Positions 1 to 8,079 of a stretch of 61,151 nt of DNA are shown here, in pieces. The notes below the pieces were generated by a model that saw nothing but the letters and a program-made list of their open reading frames with translations, made no database searches and was not told the DNA's origin. The stretch's first letter is position 1, and the number at the start of each line of letters is the position of its first letter. The position numbers and the translations under genes are program-made. Source of the stretch: Gemmatimonas sp. (GTDB lineage: Bacteria; Gemmatimonadota; Gemmatimonadetes; Gemmatimonadales; Gemmatimonadaceae); NCBI RefSeq assembly GCF_027531815.1, contig NZ_JAPZSK010000012.1:1-61151 (forward strand). Direction: 5' to 3'.

Positions 1-281
1 GGCGGCGGGGTCAGGGTCGAGGCCAGGGGCTACCTGTCGGGGCACACCACGCCAACCCACGCCCCCCGACCCCCCAACCGCCGCCCCCAGACGCCCAGCG
101 CAGCGTCGGCCAGACCGGAGCCCCGACCCCGACTGCCCTAAAGACCCCGACCCGGGCCCAAACCCCGACTGGAGGAAGACCCCGACCGTAGTGGCGGTGC
201 CCCGACCGCTGTGGCCGTACCCCGACCGTCGTGGCAGTGCCGTGACCACACCCCCGACCCCGACCCCGACCCAGACGGTAG
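1..281. repeat. CCCCGAC-rich low-complexity intergenic repeat
   Basis: No convincing gene lies here. The stretch is dominated by copies of the heptamer CCCCGAC and its variants. Three 20 bp tandem units run from 180 to 239, each starting CCCCGACCG and sharing a GTGGC core. A further run of CCCCGA units sits at about 252-273. It abuts the stop codon of the helicase gene. The same heptamer, on both strands, recurs inside and beside the repeats at 13672-14275, so it is a dispersed family in this genome. Short reading frames through it have repetitive Pro/Arg/Gly translations and look like artefacts. Confidence 0.75.
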
Positions 282-2399
282 TCAGCCGCCAAACCTGCCC
301 CGCAGCAACGCGCGCAAATCCACGATGGGCTCGAGCACCGCCCCTTCGCGCGGGCCCGGCAGCGGGTGCAGCGGCGGCTCCGGTTCGCCGATCGTGACCC
401 GCTGCATCGTCTGCCGCACGCCGGGGTCGAGAAAGCGCGAGAGTTGCGAATAGGCGAAATCGGCGCCCATGCGCGTGGCGTAGCTGTGCAGCGGGTATGT
501 CACATAGAGCTCGTGGCGCGCGCGCGTCATCGCCACATACAGCAGCCGACGCTCCTCCTCTATCTGCGCCTCGTCGTTCGCCAGGCGGGCCATGGGGAAC
601 ACCCCATCGCTGGCGTGGATGACGAACACCGCGTCCCATTCCTTCCCCTTGGCCGAGTGCACCGTGGAGAGGATGAGTGCGTCGTCCTCGTCGGTGCTCC
701 CCACCGCCAGATCCTGCGTCGCCGCTGGCGGCTCGAGCGCCAGCGTGGCGAGGAACGTGGTACGGTCGGGGTAGCCCGCGGCAATGGTCTCGAGCTGGTC
801 CAGATCCGCCATCCGCGGCGGCGCGTCGTCGTACGTCGCCTGCAGGAGCGGGTCGTACAGCTGCCGCACCAGCCGGATGCTTTCGGCGGGGCTGTGTGGC
901 TGGTCCTGTCGTTCCACGCGCCGCATGCCGTCGAAGAGCGCGGCGATCGCCAGCAGGCCGGGGCGCGACCGCGCGGCCGCGCGCACCGCGCCGAGGGCCA
1001 TGGGTTCCCACTGGTGCTGGGCCAGCAGTTCGATGGCCGCGCGCGCCGTGGCGTCGCCCACGCCGGGGAGCAGCCGCAGGAGGCGGTACCAGCTCACCTC
1101 GTCGCGCGGGTTCTCGAGAAGGCGCAGGAACGCCAGCAGGTCCTTGACGTGCGCCGCCTCGAGGAACTTGAGCCCGCCCCACTTCTCGTACGGAATGCGC
1201 CGGTTGGCCAGTTCGATTTCGAGATCGGCGCTCAGGTAGCCGGCGCGAAAGAGCACCGCCATTTCCCGCAGGGGCGTGCCCTGCTCGTGCAGTTCCAGCA
1301 GGCGGTCCACCACGAACGCCGTTTGCGCCGCCTCGTCGCGCACCGTCACCAGCCACGGGGCCTCGCCGCCGTCGCGCTCGGTGAAGAGCCGCTTGGAGTA
1401 CCGTTCGGTGCTGCGCGAGATGAGCACGTTCGTGCTCTCGAGAATGGGCGCCGTGCTGCGGTAGTTCTGTTCGAGCGTGATGATGCGCGTGCCGGGAAAC
1501 TGCCCCGGGAAGTCGAGGATGTTGCGGATGGTGGCGCCGCGGAAGGCGTAGATGCTCTGGGCATCATCGCCCACCACGGTGAGGCGGCCATTGGTACAGA
1601 GACCGCGCAGAATGCGCGACTGCAGCGGGTTGGTGTCCTGATACTCGTCCACGAGCACGTGATCGTAGAGCGCGCGCAGCTGCTGGGCGATGGGCGGCGC
1701 CTGCTCCAGCAGCAGCGCCCACGAGAGCAGCAGGTCGTCGTAGTCGAGCAGGTTGCGGTCGGTCTTGCGCCGCACGTAGTCGGTGAAGCACCGCTCGATG
1801 TCGCCGGTCCAGCTGAGGAAGTGCGGCCACTGCTCGCCGAGGATATCCGCCACCTCCTGTCCGGTGTTCACGTGGCGCGAATAGATCGCGAGCAGCGTTT
1901 CGGCGCGCGGGAAGCGCGGGGCGCCGCGGGGGGCGTTCTTGAGGTCTCCATAGCCCAGCGCCGAGCGGGAGAGCCCCATGAGGTCGCCGGCATCGCCCTG
2001 GTCGAGAATGGTGAAGTCGGCGGGGAGGCCGGCCGCCGGCCCGAAGCGGCGCAGCAGCCGGTGCGCGGTGCCGTGGAAGGTGCCCCCCTGTACCTGTCGC
2101 GAATCGGAGCCGACCAGGCGCTCGCAGCGGCTCACCATTTCCTGTGCGGCACGCCGCGTGAAGGTGAGCAGCAGGATGCGGTGGGCGGGCACCCCGCGGT
2201 GGATGAGCGCGGCCACGCGGTGAATGAGCGTACGCGTCTTCCCCGACCCCGCCCCGGCCACGATGAGCAGGGGGGTATCGCCGTGACTGGCGGCGTCGGC
2301 CTGGGCCGCATTGAGCGCCGGTCCCTCGGGGGCCGGGGGCGGCGCGACGACCCGTCGGGCCGGCAGTGGGGTGTGGACGCGGGGGAGATCGTCGGCCAT
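282..2399 (-). CDS. uvrD: UvrD/PcrA-type superfamily 1 ATP-dependent DNA helicase
   Basis: A 3'-5' DNA helicase of the UvrD/PcrA/Rep family, which works in the cytoplasm in excision repair, mismatch repair and removal of stalled complexes. The 705-residue product has Walker A (AGAGSGKTRT, about residues 48-57), Walker B with the family DEYQD motif (about 251-255), motif III (GDDAQSIYAFRGA, about 277-289) and the late motifs STVHSAKGKEWDAVFV and RRLLYVAMTRA. The C-terminus is short, so the PcrA-type tail is reduced or absent. The reading frame extends 102 codons further upstream, but that part is Arg/Pro-rich and unlike the family. I chose the ATG at 2399 because the helicase begins just after it and a TATCTT hexamer lies 5 nt upstream. 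UvrD, PcrA and Rep cannot be separated from sequence alone. Confidence 0.93.
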   Translation of the reverse strand: MADDLPRVHTPLPARRVVAPPPAPEGPALNAAQADAASHGDTPLLIVAGAGSGKTRTLIHRVAALIHRGVPAHRILLLTFTRRAAQEMVSRCERLVGSDSRQVQGGTFHGTAHRLLRRFGPAAGLPADFTILDQGDAGDLMGLSRSALGYGDLKNAPRGAPRFPRAETLLAIYSRHVNTGQEVADILGEQWPHFLSWTGDIERCFTDYVRRKTDRNLLDYDDLLLSWALLLEQAPPIAQQLRALYDHVLVDEYQDTNPLQSRILRGLCTNGRLTVVGDDAQSIYAFRGATIRNILDFPGQFPGTRIITLEQNYRSTAPILESTNVLISRSTERYSKRLFTERDGGEAPWLVTVRDEAAQTAFVVDRLLELHEQGTPLREMAVLFRAGYLSADLEIELANRRIPYEKWGGLKFLEAAHVKDLLAFLRLLENPRDEVSWYRLLRLLPGVGDATARAAIELLAQHQWEPMALGAVRAAARSRPGLLAIAALFDGMRRVERQDQPHSPAESIRLVRQLYDPLLQATYDDAPPRMADLDQLETIAAGYPDRTTFLATLALEPPAATQDLAVGSTDEDDALILSTVHSAKGKEWDAVFVIHASDGVFPMARLANDEAQIEEERRLLYVAMTRARHELYVTYPLHSYATRMGADFAYSQLSRFLDPGVRQTMQRVTIGEPEPPLHPLPGPREGAVLEPIVDLRALLRGRFGG

Positions 2400-2404
2400 C
2401 CCCG

Positions 2405-2410
2405 AAGATA
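2405..2410 (-). promoter_or_regulatory. -10-like TATCTT 5 nt from the helicase start (leaderless)
   Basis: On the minus strand TATCTT is followed by 5 nt and the ATG at 2399, so transcription would begin at or next to the start codon. No clear -35 is seen. It belongs to a TANNTT series found at seven starts in the window. Confidence 0.45.
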
Positions 2411-2608
2411 CGCAGAAGACGGGCCCCGCAGACAGCGGCGGTGACAGGCGACGCCCGTCCGGGGTACGGCAGCGACCGGACGGGACCCTGGCGCCAACGC
2501 GGCCGGCCTCGCCCCGGTGCCGGGTCCGTGACGTTGGCGGGGGGCGGCGCGTCCCTGTCCCATGAGGTACCGTTCCTGAGCGCGGTGCGGGTTTTCTACG
2601 GGTCGTGA

Positions 2609-2617
2609 TGTGGATAA
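2609..2617 (-). other. Perfect DnaA-box 9-mer
   Basis: TTATCCACA reads on the minus strand (TGTGGATAA on plus). This is the consensus DnaA box. It is a single copy in the divergent gap between the helicase and the Ig-like lipoprotein, with no AT-rich unwinding element or box cluster, so it is not an origin by itself. It could be a DnaA regulatory site or chance. Confidence 0.35.
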
Positions 2618-2685
2618 CTCGCCGGGACGGGGCCAACGTGGTAACATTGTGACAGGCGACCGGAAACTCGGGGGATCTCGGCGGC

Positions 2686-2714
2686 TTGACCGTGCCGCCG
2701 ATCACCCCTAGGTT
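2686..2714 (+). promoter_or_regulatory. Sigma70-like promoter for the Big_2 lipoprotein
   Basis: TTGACC (2686-2691), a 17 bp spacer and TAGGTT (2709-2714) form a good housekeeping-type promoter. The predicted start near 2721 leaves a leader of about 350 nt before the ATG at 3072. Confidence 0.5.
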
Positions 2715-2720
2715 TCGCGC

Positions 2721-3071
2721 TTGCTATTGTCGCGAGGAGTGTGTGCGCCATCCTACCCTTGGATGGGCGCGGCACTGCTGGTGAGCAATAGGAGAGGGGC
2801 CCGCATGCTGGCGGAGCTTGGACCGTCCAGCTGGTGGGGTAGGGCTGCTGCCGTGGGTACGGCAGCGGGCAGGTCTTCCGGGCATCACGCTGCATCTGTA
2901 CGACACTGAACTCCCTTCGGCCGCTCCCCGATACGAGATCAGGTCCCCTGCACTGCGGTGTTGATGAGGCGGTCGCCGACTGGCGGCGCCTACCACAGCA
3001 GGTCTGTTGTAGCGCGGGTACCCGACCCACGCGACGGCAACTACCTCCACTACCTCGCAAGAGGGGGATGA
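2721..3071 (+). other. Long structured 5' leader of the Big_2 lipoprotein gene
   Basis: About 350 nt of apparent untranslated leader follows the promoter. It contains a stable hairpin at 2845-2868 (arms GCTGCCGT and ACGGCAGC around a GGGT loop, extended by two more pairs), a possible pairing of the first bases (CTATTG, 2724-2729) with CAATAG near 2786, and a good Shine-Dalgarno (GAGGGGG) just before the ATG. A 62-codon frame opening with TTG at 2721 exists but looks unlike a conserved protein. I recognise no known riboswitch. Confidence 0.4.
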
Positions 3072-6000
3072 ATGCAACTCTTTTCTCGGAACAAGGCGCT
3101 CGCCGCCCTGAGCCTCGGTGCCCTGGTGGCACTCGGTGCTTGCGGTGACGACGTCACGGTGCCCGTAGCACCGGCGGCTCCGGTGGTCATCTCGATCACC
3201 CCGCCGAGTGCGTCGATGAACGTCGGCGAGGCGCTGAACTTCGCCGTCCAGATCACGGGCGGCAGCACGACGGCCGCGCCGACGCTGTCGTCCTGCACGT
3301 CCAGCAATGCCGCCGTGGCCACGGCCGCGGTGCAGGGCTCGGCGTGCCGCGTGACCGCGGTCGCCGCGGGTAACGCCACGGTGACGGCGGCGGCCTCGAC
3401 CGGTCAGGTCGCGGCGGCGTCGGTTACGGTGTCGGCCCCGACGCCGGCCATCACGTCGCTCGCGGTGTCGCCCTCGGCGGCGCAGCTCGGCGTTGGCCAG
3501 TCGGTCACGCTGGTCCCGACGGTGCAGCCGGCTGGCCGCACGGTCACGTTCACTTACGCCACCTCCTCGGCCGCCACGGCGACCGTGAGCGCGGCGGGTG
3601 TGGTGACGGCGGTGGCTCCCGGTGTCGCCACCATCACGGTGACGGCGGCGGGTTCGGGCGCGGGCTTTGCCAACGCCAGCATCCAGCAGGCGGTCACGAT
3701 CACGGTGTCCGAGCGGACGCCTGGCCTCACGGCGCTCAACGTGCAGCCGGCCACGGTGGCGCTCGCGCTCGGTGGCACGCAGGCGCTGACCGCGTCGGTC
3801 CAGGGCCCGCGCGCCTCGGCCGCGACGATCACGTACGGCACCAGCGCCCCGTCCATCGCGACGGTCAGCGCCATGGGTGTCATCACGGCGGTTGGTCAGG
3901 GTACGGCGGTGGTGACGGTGACGGCGCAGAGCACCGAGTCCGGTGCGTTTGCCGCCTCGTCGGTCACGGCCCTCGTGCCGGTGACGGTCTCGCCGAACGC
4001 GCAGGTCGTCATCACGAGCCTCACGGACAACGGCAGCACGATCGACATCACGAACGTCGCCGGCCAGTTCGAAGTGAACCTCTCCGTGCAGCCGAACGGC
4101 CAGAACGTGTCGTCGGTGCAGGCGTGGGTCTGCGACCCGGCCGAGACCGTGGCGCAGTGCGCCGCGCGCACCAACGGCGTGCCGGCTGCGCAGCAGTCGT
4201 TCACGGCCGCCGGTGCGCAGGCCTCGAACGTCCAGCTGTACATCAACTCGGCGGAGTTCAGCACGCCGAACTTCACCACGGGTGAAGACGCGAACACGCT
4301 GTACAAGAACGGCCTCCGCACGATCGTGGCCACGCTGACCACGACCCCGGCCGCCGCGTCGACGATCGCGTCGAACAACATCTCGCAGGTGAACTTCAAC
4401 AACCCGGACGGCTGGACCATCCAGTGGACGCAGCCGACCAACCGTGCCAATGCCTCCAACGGCATCACCTGGTACGGCGGTCCGAGCACGCCGGATCCGC
4501 TCGTCCCGGGCGCCACGTCGGGCGACGGCTCGTTCACGGTTGTGCCGGTCATCTACACCCCGAACCGCACCATCGCCTCGGCCGTGCTCGGCTTCGTCGA
4601 CGCGGGCGTGGCCACCTTCTCGTGCGGGTCCACCATCCAGGCGACGCAGCGTCCGTTCCGTGCCGCCTACGGCACGAGCGCGCGCAACACGACGCAGGGT
4701 TCGCTGTACTTCAACTGCGGTACGCGCCCGACGCTTGGCGTCGCTGGTGCCGTGTCGGACGCAGCGGGCTACTCGCCCTGGGTCTCCAGCTCGGTTGACA
4801 ACAACAACGCCGCTGGTCCGAACAACACCGGCCTCACGCCGGCTGCGGCCACGTCGATCTACACGCCGATCAACGCGGCGGGCAACCCGGCGTTCGCCGG
4901 TCGCTTCCGCCAGTCGCTGGCGTTCCGCCCGAACACCATCTTCATCCCGGGTGACTACCGCTCGCCGGTCGTGAACAACTACGACGTGCGTGGTGGTGGC
5001 GGCACGGGCACCTTCGTCGACTCGGCCTGGACCAACGGCACGTACTCGATGGCTGGTGGCTTCAGCAGCAGCACGGGCGACCCGCTGCGTCTGACCGTCA
5101 CCGACGGCGGTGTCGGCCTGCTCGGTTCCGGCTCGACCACGTCGGCTCGTAACACGCAGTTCCAGGTGTGCGCGTTCCCGGCCACGATCTCCGCGACTGC
5201 GGCCACGAACTGCACCGAGCCGATCGCGACGGGTGGCATCACGGCCACGGTGGCCTCGATGAACATCCCCGAAGCGGCCGACCTGACCAACCGCGCGTAC
5301 ATCACGCAGGTTGTGGAAACCGATCGCCTCGGCAACCGTGGCGTCTCGGTGCTCTCCACGTGGAGCAACAGCAGCACGGGTGAGTCGCAGACGCAGACGG
5401 CCGGCATCAACACCACGTCGACCTTCCCGTCGTCGTTCGGTGTCGACCTTACGGCGCCGACGGTCGTGGCCATCCCGAACACGGGCACGGGCGCGATCAC
5501 CGGCTTCACCCGTACGGACGTCGACTCGATCTACGCCAGCACGGCCAGTGGCCTGAACACGGCCGGCGCCATCGCGTCGGAAGCCGCGGTCTTCGCGGTG
5601 CGCTTCACCGACAGCCGCGCGGGCTTCCCGACCTGTACGACCACCAGCACGAACTGCTTCGGCAACAACGCAGCCAACGTGCGTGGCGGTAACTTCCAGA
5701 TCACCCGCCGCACGGCGCCCGCGCTCGCGAACGTGAGCAACGACGCCCTGGTCGAGAGCCTCGTCAACAGCGGCACCGCCGCTGGCCGCACGTTCCGCAA
5801 CTCGATCGACGCGGGCGTGTTCAGCCTCGACAACTCGGTCCGTGAGTTCTCGATCGCCCTCGGCAGCGTGGCCGGCCGCAACAACCTGACGACTGGCCTC
5901 CCGGCCAGCCTCGGCACGGCGGTTGATGGCTACTACACGTTCTCGGGCACCATCACCGACCGCGCTGGCAACAGCCGCGATCTCACGCCGCGCACGGTGG

Positions 6001-7211
6001 CCGTCGACAACTCGTCGCCTGCCATCTCGAGCCTTACCGCCCCGGCCGTTCTCACCGGTGGCCAGACGGTGACGTTCACGCCGACCGCGTCGGACGCGCT
6101 CGAAGTGATCTCGGCTGACCTGCAGCTCACGTACGGCCAGCTTGGCAAGACGGATGGTACCCAGGTTGCGGCGACGCTTCCGACGGGCCTCCGCTTCTGG
6201 CGCGTGCCGAACTTCGCGAGCGGCGGCAACCCGGTGCTCGGCCTCTGGAACAATCCGTTCCAGGCCGTCACGAGCGGCAAGCTGGCCTACGTGATCGGCG
6301 CGGGCACCACCCTGGGTGGCGGCCTCAACCTGCCGATTGCGTTCGTCCAGCAGCTCATCACGGTGGACGGTGCGGACGCGCCGATCGCGCCGGCCGGTTA
6401 CGCGACCTTCACGGACGTCAAGCCGTCGGCCGCCTCGGCCCGCGTCTACGACATCCGTACCACGTCCACGCGTGCCTTCACCGACCTCGGCCGCTCGTCG
6501 ACCGTAGGCACGGTGACCATCGGCGGCGGTCAGGTCCCGACGTCCACGAAGGATTGGACGACGGCGACGGGCGGCTCGGGCATCACCTCGTGGCAGCTGT
6601 TCAGCTCCACGGGCGGTGTGGCCGAGTACCGCGCCACCACCTCGACGTCGGTCACCAACCCGCCGTTCACGGCGGTGCACGTGATCCGCGCCGGCACCAC
6701 GGAGTGGGAGTACCTCGGCACCGCGACCTTCGCGGGCACGGTTGACCAGGGTGCGCTCCGCTTCTACCGCTACACGTTCACGTTCGCGGGCGTCAGCCAG
6801 GGCCAGTTCAACCAGGCCGGCCTCACCGGCGGCGACATCATCCGCGCCATCGGTGTGGATGCGAACGGCAACGGTCTGTCGTCGCGCAACGGCCAGTTTG
6901 GTCTCGCCAACGCGATTCCGGCTGGTACGACGATCAACGCCGCCACGGCCGCGATCTCGGATGGTGGCACGAACGCGGTGGCGCTCTCGCTCACGCCGAA
7001 TCCGGCTGGCGTCAGCATCGCCTACACGTGCTCCACGTCGTCGCCGTTCCTCACGGCCGCGATGACGGGCCCGGCTACCTGCACGCTGACCGCGCAGGGT
7101 GTTGCGGTGGCCACGGTCAATGCCGATGTGGTCTTCACGGCCACCGGTGTTGCTGCGGGCACGAACACCAACACGATCACCCGCACGGTGCAGTTCACCC
7201 GCGTTCCGTAA
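3072..7211 (+). CDS. Large Ig-like (Big_2) domain surface lipoprotein
   Basis: A 1379-residue envelope protein. The N-terminus is a lipoprotein signal (MQLFSRNKALAALSLGALVA then a lipobox ending GAC, Cys near residue 24). Three Big_2-like units of about 85-95 residues follow (roughly residues 37-320), each with the hallmark 'IATVS..GVITAV..G.A.VTVTA'. The remaining ~1000 residues are Thr/Ser/Asn/Gly-rich and beta-predicted, with no catalytic motif I recognise. It probably projects from the outer membrane as an adhesin or structural layer. The start is fixed by GAGGGGG a few bases upstream. It has its own promoter, long leader and strong terminator, so it is monocistronic and perhaps highly expressed. 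Family-level confidence is good; function is inferred. Confidence 0.85.
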   Translation: MQLFSRNKALAALSLGALVALGACGDDVTVPVAPAAPVVISITPPSASMNVGEALNFAVQITGGSTTAAPTLSSCTSSNAAVATAAVQGSACRVTAVAAGNATVTAAASTGQVAAASVTVSAPTPAITSLAVSPSAAQLGVGQSVTLVPTVQPAGRTVTFTYATSSAATATVSAAGVVTAVAPGVATITVTAAGSGAGFANASIQQAVTITVSERTPGLTALNVQPATVALALGGTQALTASVQGPRASAATITYGTSAPSIATVSAMGVITAVGQGTAVVTVTAQSTESGAFAASSVTALVPVTVSPNAQVVITSLTDNGSTIDITNVAGQFEVNLSVQPNGQNVSSVQAWVCDPAETVAQCAARTNGVPAAQQSFTAAGAQASNVQLYINSAEFSTPNFTTGEDANTLYKNGLRTIVATLTTTPAAASTIASNNISQVNFNNPDGWTIQWTQPTNRANASNGITWYGGPSTPDPLVPGATSGDGSFTVVPVIYTPNRTIASAVLGFVDAGVATFSCGSTIQATQRPFRAAYGTSARNTTQGSLYFNCGTRPTLGVAGAVSDAAGYSPWVSSSVDNNNAAGPNNTGLTPAAATSIYTPINAAGNPAFAGRFRQSLAFRPNTIFIPGDYRSPVVNNYDVRGGGGTGTFVDSAWTNGTYSMAGGFSSSTGDPLRLTVTDGGVGLLGSGSTTSARNTQFQVCAFPATISATAATNCTEPIATGGITATVASMNIPEAADLTNRAYITQVVETDRLGNRGVSVLSTWSNSSTGESQTQTAGINTTSTFPSSFGVDLTAPTVVAIPNTGTGAITGFTRTDVDSIYASTASGLNTAGAIASEAAVFAVRFTDSRAGFPTCTTTSTNCFGNNAANVRGGNFQITRRTAPALANVSNDALVESLVNSGTAAGRTFRNSIDAGVFSLDNSVREFSIALGSVAGRNNLTTGLPASLGTAVDGYYTFSGTITDRAGNSRDLTPRTVAVDNSSPAISSLTAPAVLTGGQTVTFTPTASDALEVISADLQLTYGQLGKTDGTQVAATLPTGLRFWRVPNFASGGNPVLGLWNNPFQAVTSGKLAYVIGAGTTLGGGLNLPIAFVQQLITVDGADAPIAPAGYATFTDVKPSAASARVYDIRTTSTRAFTDLGRSSTVGTVTIGGGQVPTSTKDWTTATGGSGITSWQLFSSTGGVAEYRATTSTSVTNPPFTAVHVIRAGTTEWEYLGTATFAGTVDQGALRFYRYTFTFAGVSQGQFNQAGLTGGDIIRAIGVDANGNGLSSRNGQFGLANAIPAGTTINAATAAISDGGTNAVALSLTPNPAGVSIAYTCSTSSPFLTAAMTGPATCTLTAQGVAVATVNADVVFTATGVAAGTNTNTITRTVQFTRVP

Positions 7212-7228
7212 CAACGGAGTAGGGTGGT

Positions 7229-7273
7229 AAATCAGAGGGCCTCACTCCTTCGGGAGTGAGGCCCTTCTGATTT
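7229..7273 (+). terminator. Strong Rho-independent terminator after the Big_2 gene
   Basis: A 20 bp stem with a single bulge. The core GGGCCTCACTCC / GGAGTGAGGCCC closes on a UUCG tetraloop, and flanking AAATCAGA pairs with TCTGATTT. It lies 17 bp past the stop codon. The symmetric A/T flanks would let it work in both directions. Confidence 0.9.
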
Positions 7274-7346
7274 GCGCCAAAGTTGCGATCTTACAGGCGC
7301 CCCGCGTTGCGGGGCGTGTTCGTTTCCACCCAGCCCACAACATCCC

Positions 7347-7892
7347 ATGAAGACTTCCGTTGTCCGCGTGTTTGCTACCCTCTCGTTCACCACCCTGGCC
7401 GCCTGTTCGGGTGATGCGGCAGGCAGCTCCCGGCTCAATAGCCTCGATGAAGGCATGACCGTGGATCAGGCCGTCGACGCCATGGGCGCCGGTCCGCTCA
7501 CCGCCACCGGCAGCGACACCGTGCGCCTGGTGAACGGCTACCGCCGCATGCGCTACTTCCTCAACGGCGCCAACTTCGAGGTGGTCTACGCCCGCGATCT
7601 CGAGGGCAACGTTTCGGAGCCGCTACTGCAGGCCAACGAAACCCCCGCCGTCTTCAAGGACGGCAAGCTGGTGGGGTGGGGGTGGAAGTACTACGTGGAG
7701 GAAGCCATGCCCAAATTCATGCTCCCCACCCCGCTGCGTGCCGTGGACACCATGCAGGTGTACAAGGCGGACAGCGCCAGGAAGGACAGTGCGCCCGCCC
7801 TCCCACCCGGTATGCAGACGCCGGAGCAGGCGGAGCCACCGGCCTCGCCAAAGGCGAATCCGCCGTCCGCCGCCCCCGGCTCCAAGAGCTGA
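7347..7892 (+). CDS. Small predicted lipoprotein (SmpA/BamE-like fold possible)
   Basis: A 181-residue secreted lipoprotein. The signal peptide MKTSVVRVFATLSFTTLAAC ends in an LAAC lipobox, which decides the ATG at 7347 over an in-frame upstream start. The mature protein has a ~100-residue domain (LNSLDEGMTVDQAVDAMGAG ... GKLVGWGWKYY). The 'GMT.DQAV..MG' opening and 'F.DGKLVGWG' ending resemble SmpA/OmlA/BamE-like or DUF3192-type lipoproteins. The C-terminal ~45 residues are Pro/Ala/Ser-rich and disordered. It sits alone between two terminators. Function is not assigned; the fold resemblance is weak. Confidence 0.8.
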   Translation: MKTSVVRVFATLSFTTLAACSGDAAGSSRLNSLDEGMTVDQAVDAMGAGPLTATGSDTVRLVNGYRRMRYFLNGANFEVVYARDLEGNVSEPLLQANETPAVFKDGKLVGWGWKYYVEEAMPKFMLPTPLRAVDTMQVYKADSARKDSAPALPPGMQTPEQAEPPASPKANPPSAAPGSKS

Positions 7893-7946
7893 GGTCACCA
7901 CCGGGCAGTACCGCTGCCCGGCTACCACCCGGCAAGAAGGCGGCAT

Positions 7947-7990
7947 AAACAGCACGGCCCCGGCGATTGCTTGCCGGGGCCGTGCTGTTT
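7947..7990 (+). terminator. Rho-independent terminator, probably bidirectional
   Basis: A perfect 18 bp stem (AACAGCACGGCCCCGGC-type arms, 8 nt loop) ending in TTT, placed ~55 bp past the small lipoprotein stop and facing the convergent Big_1 gene. Confidence 0.88.
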
Positions 7991-8021
7991 GCTCCTGCTG
8001 TTTGCTCCTGCTGTTTGCTCC
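7983..8021. repeat. Three tandem copies of TGCTGTTTGCTCC
   Basis: A 13 bp unit is repeated exactly three times, starting inside the right arm of the preceding terminator. It looks like a local duplication of the terminator tail. Confidence 0.8.
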
Positions 8022-8033
8022 CCCCGCGAGCTC

Positions 8034-8066
8034 ACGGTGACCACCGCCGTTGGCGATGGTCACCGT
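8034..8066 (-). terminator. Hairpin downstream of the Big_1 lipoprotein
   Basis: Perfect 10 bp arms ACGGTGACCA / TGGTCACCGT around a 13 nt loop lie 14 bp beyond the minus-strand stop codon. There is no T-run, so intrinsic termination is uncertain. Confidence 0.5.
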
Positions 8067-8079
8067 GGGCCACGGCGCC

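Noticed and set aside
366-2444. 692-codon frame on the plus strand opposite the helicase gene
   Set aside because: It is the mirror of a well-supported helicase, rich in Arg/Ala/Val with no recognisable domain.
2721-2909. 62-codon frame starting with TTG at the predicted transcript start
   Set aside because: No conserved features, and the TTG start is unlikely. Kept only as part of the leader description.
2724-7214. 1496-codon minus-strand frame opposite the Big_2 lipoprotein
   Set aside because: It is an Arg/Asp/Val-rich antisense frame of a gene with a signal peptide, promoter and terminator.
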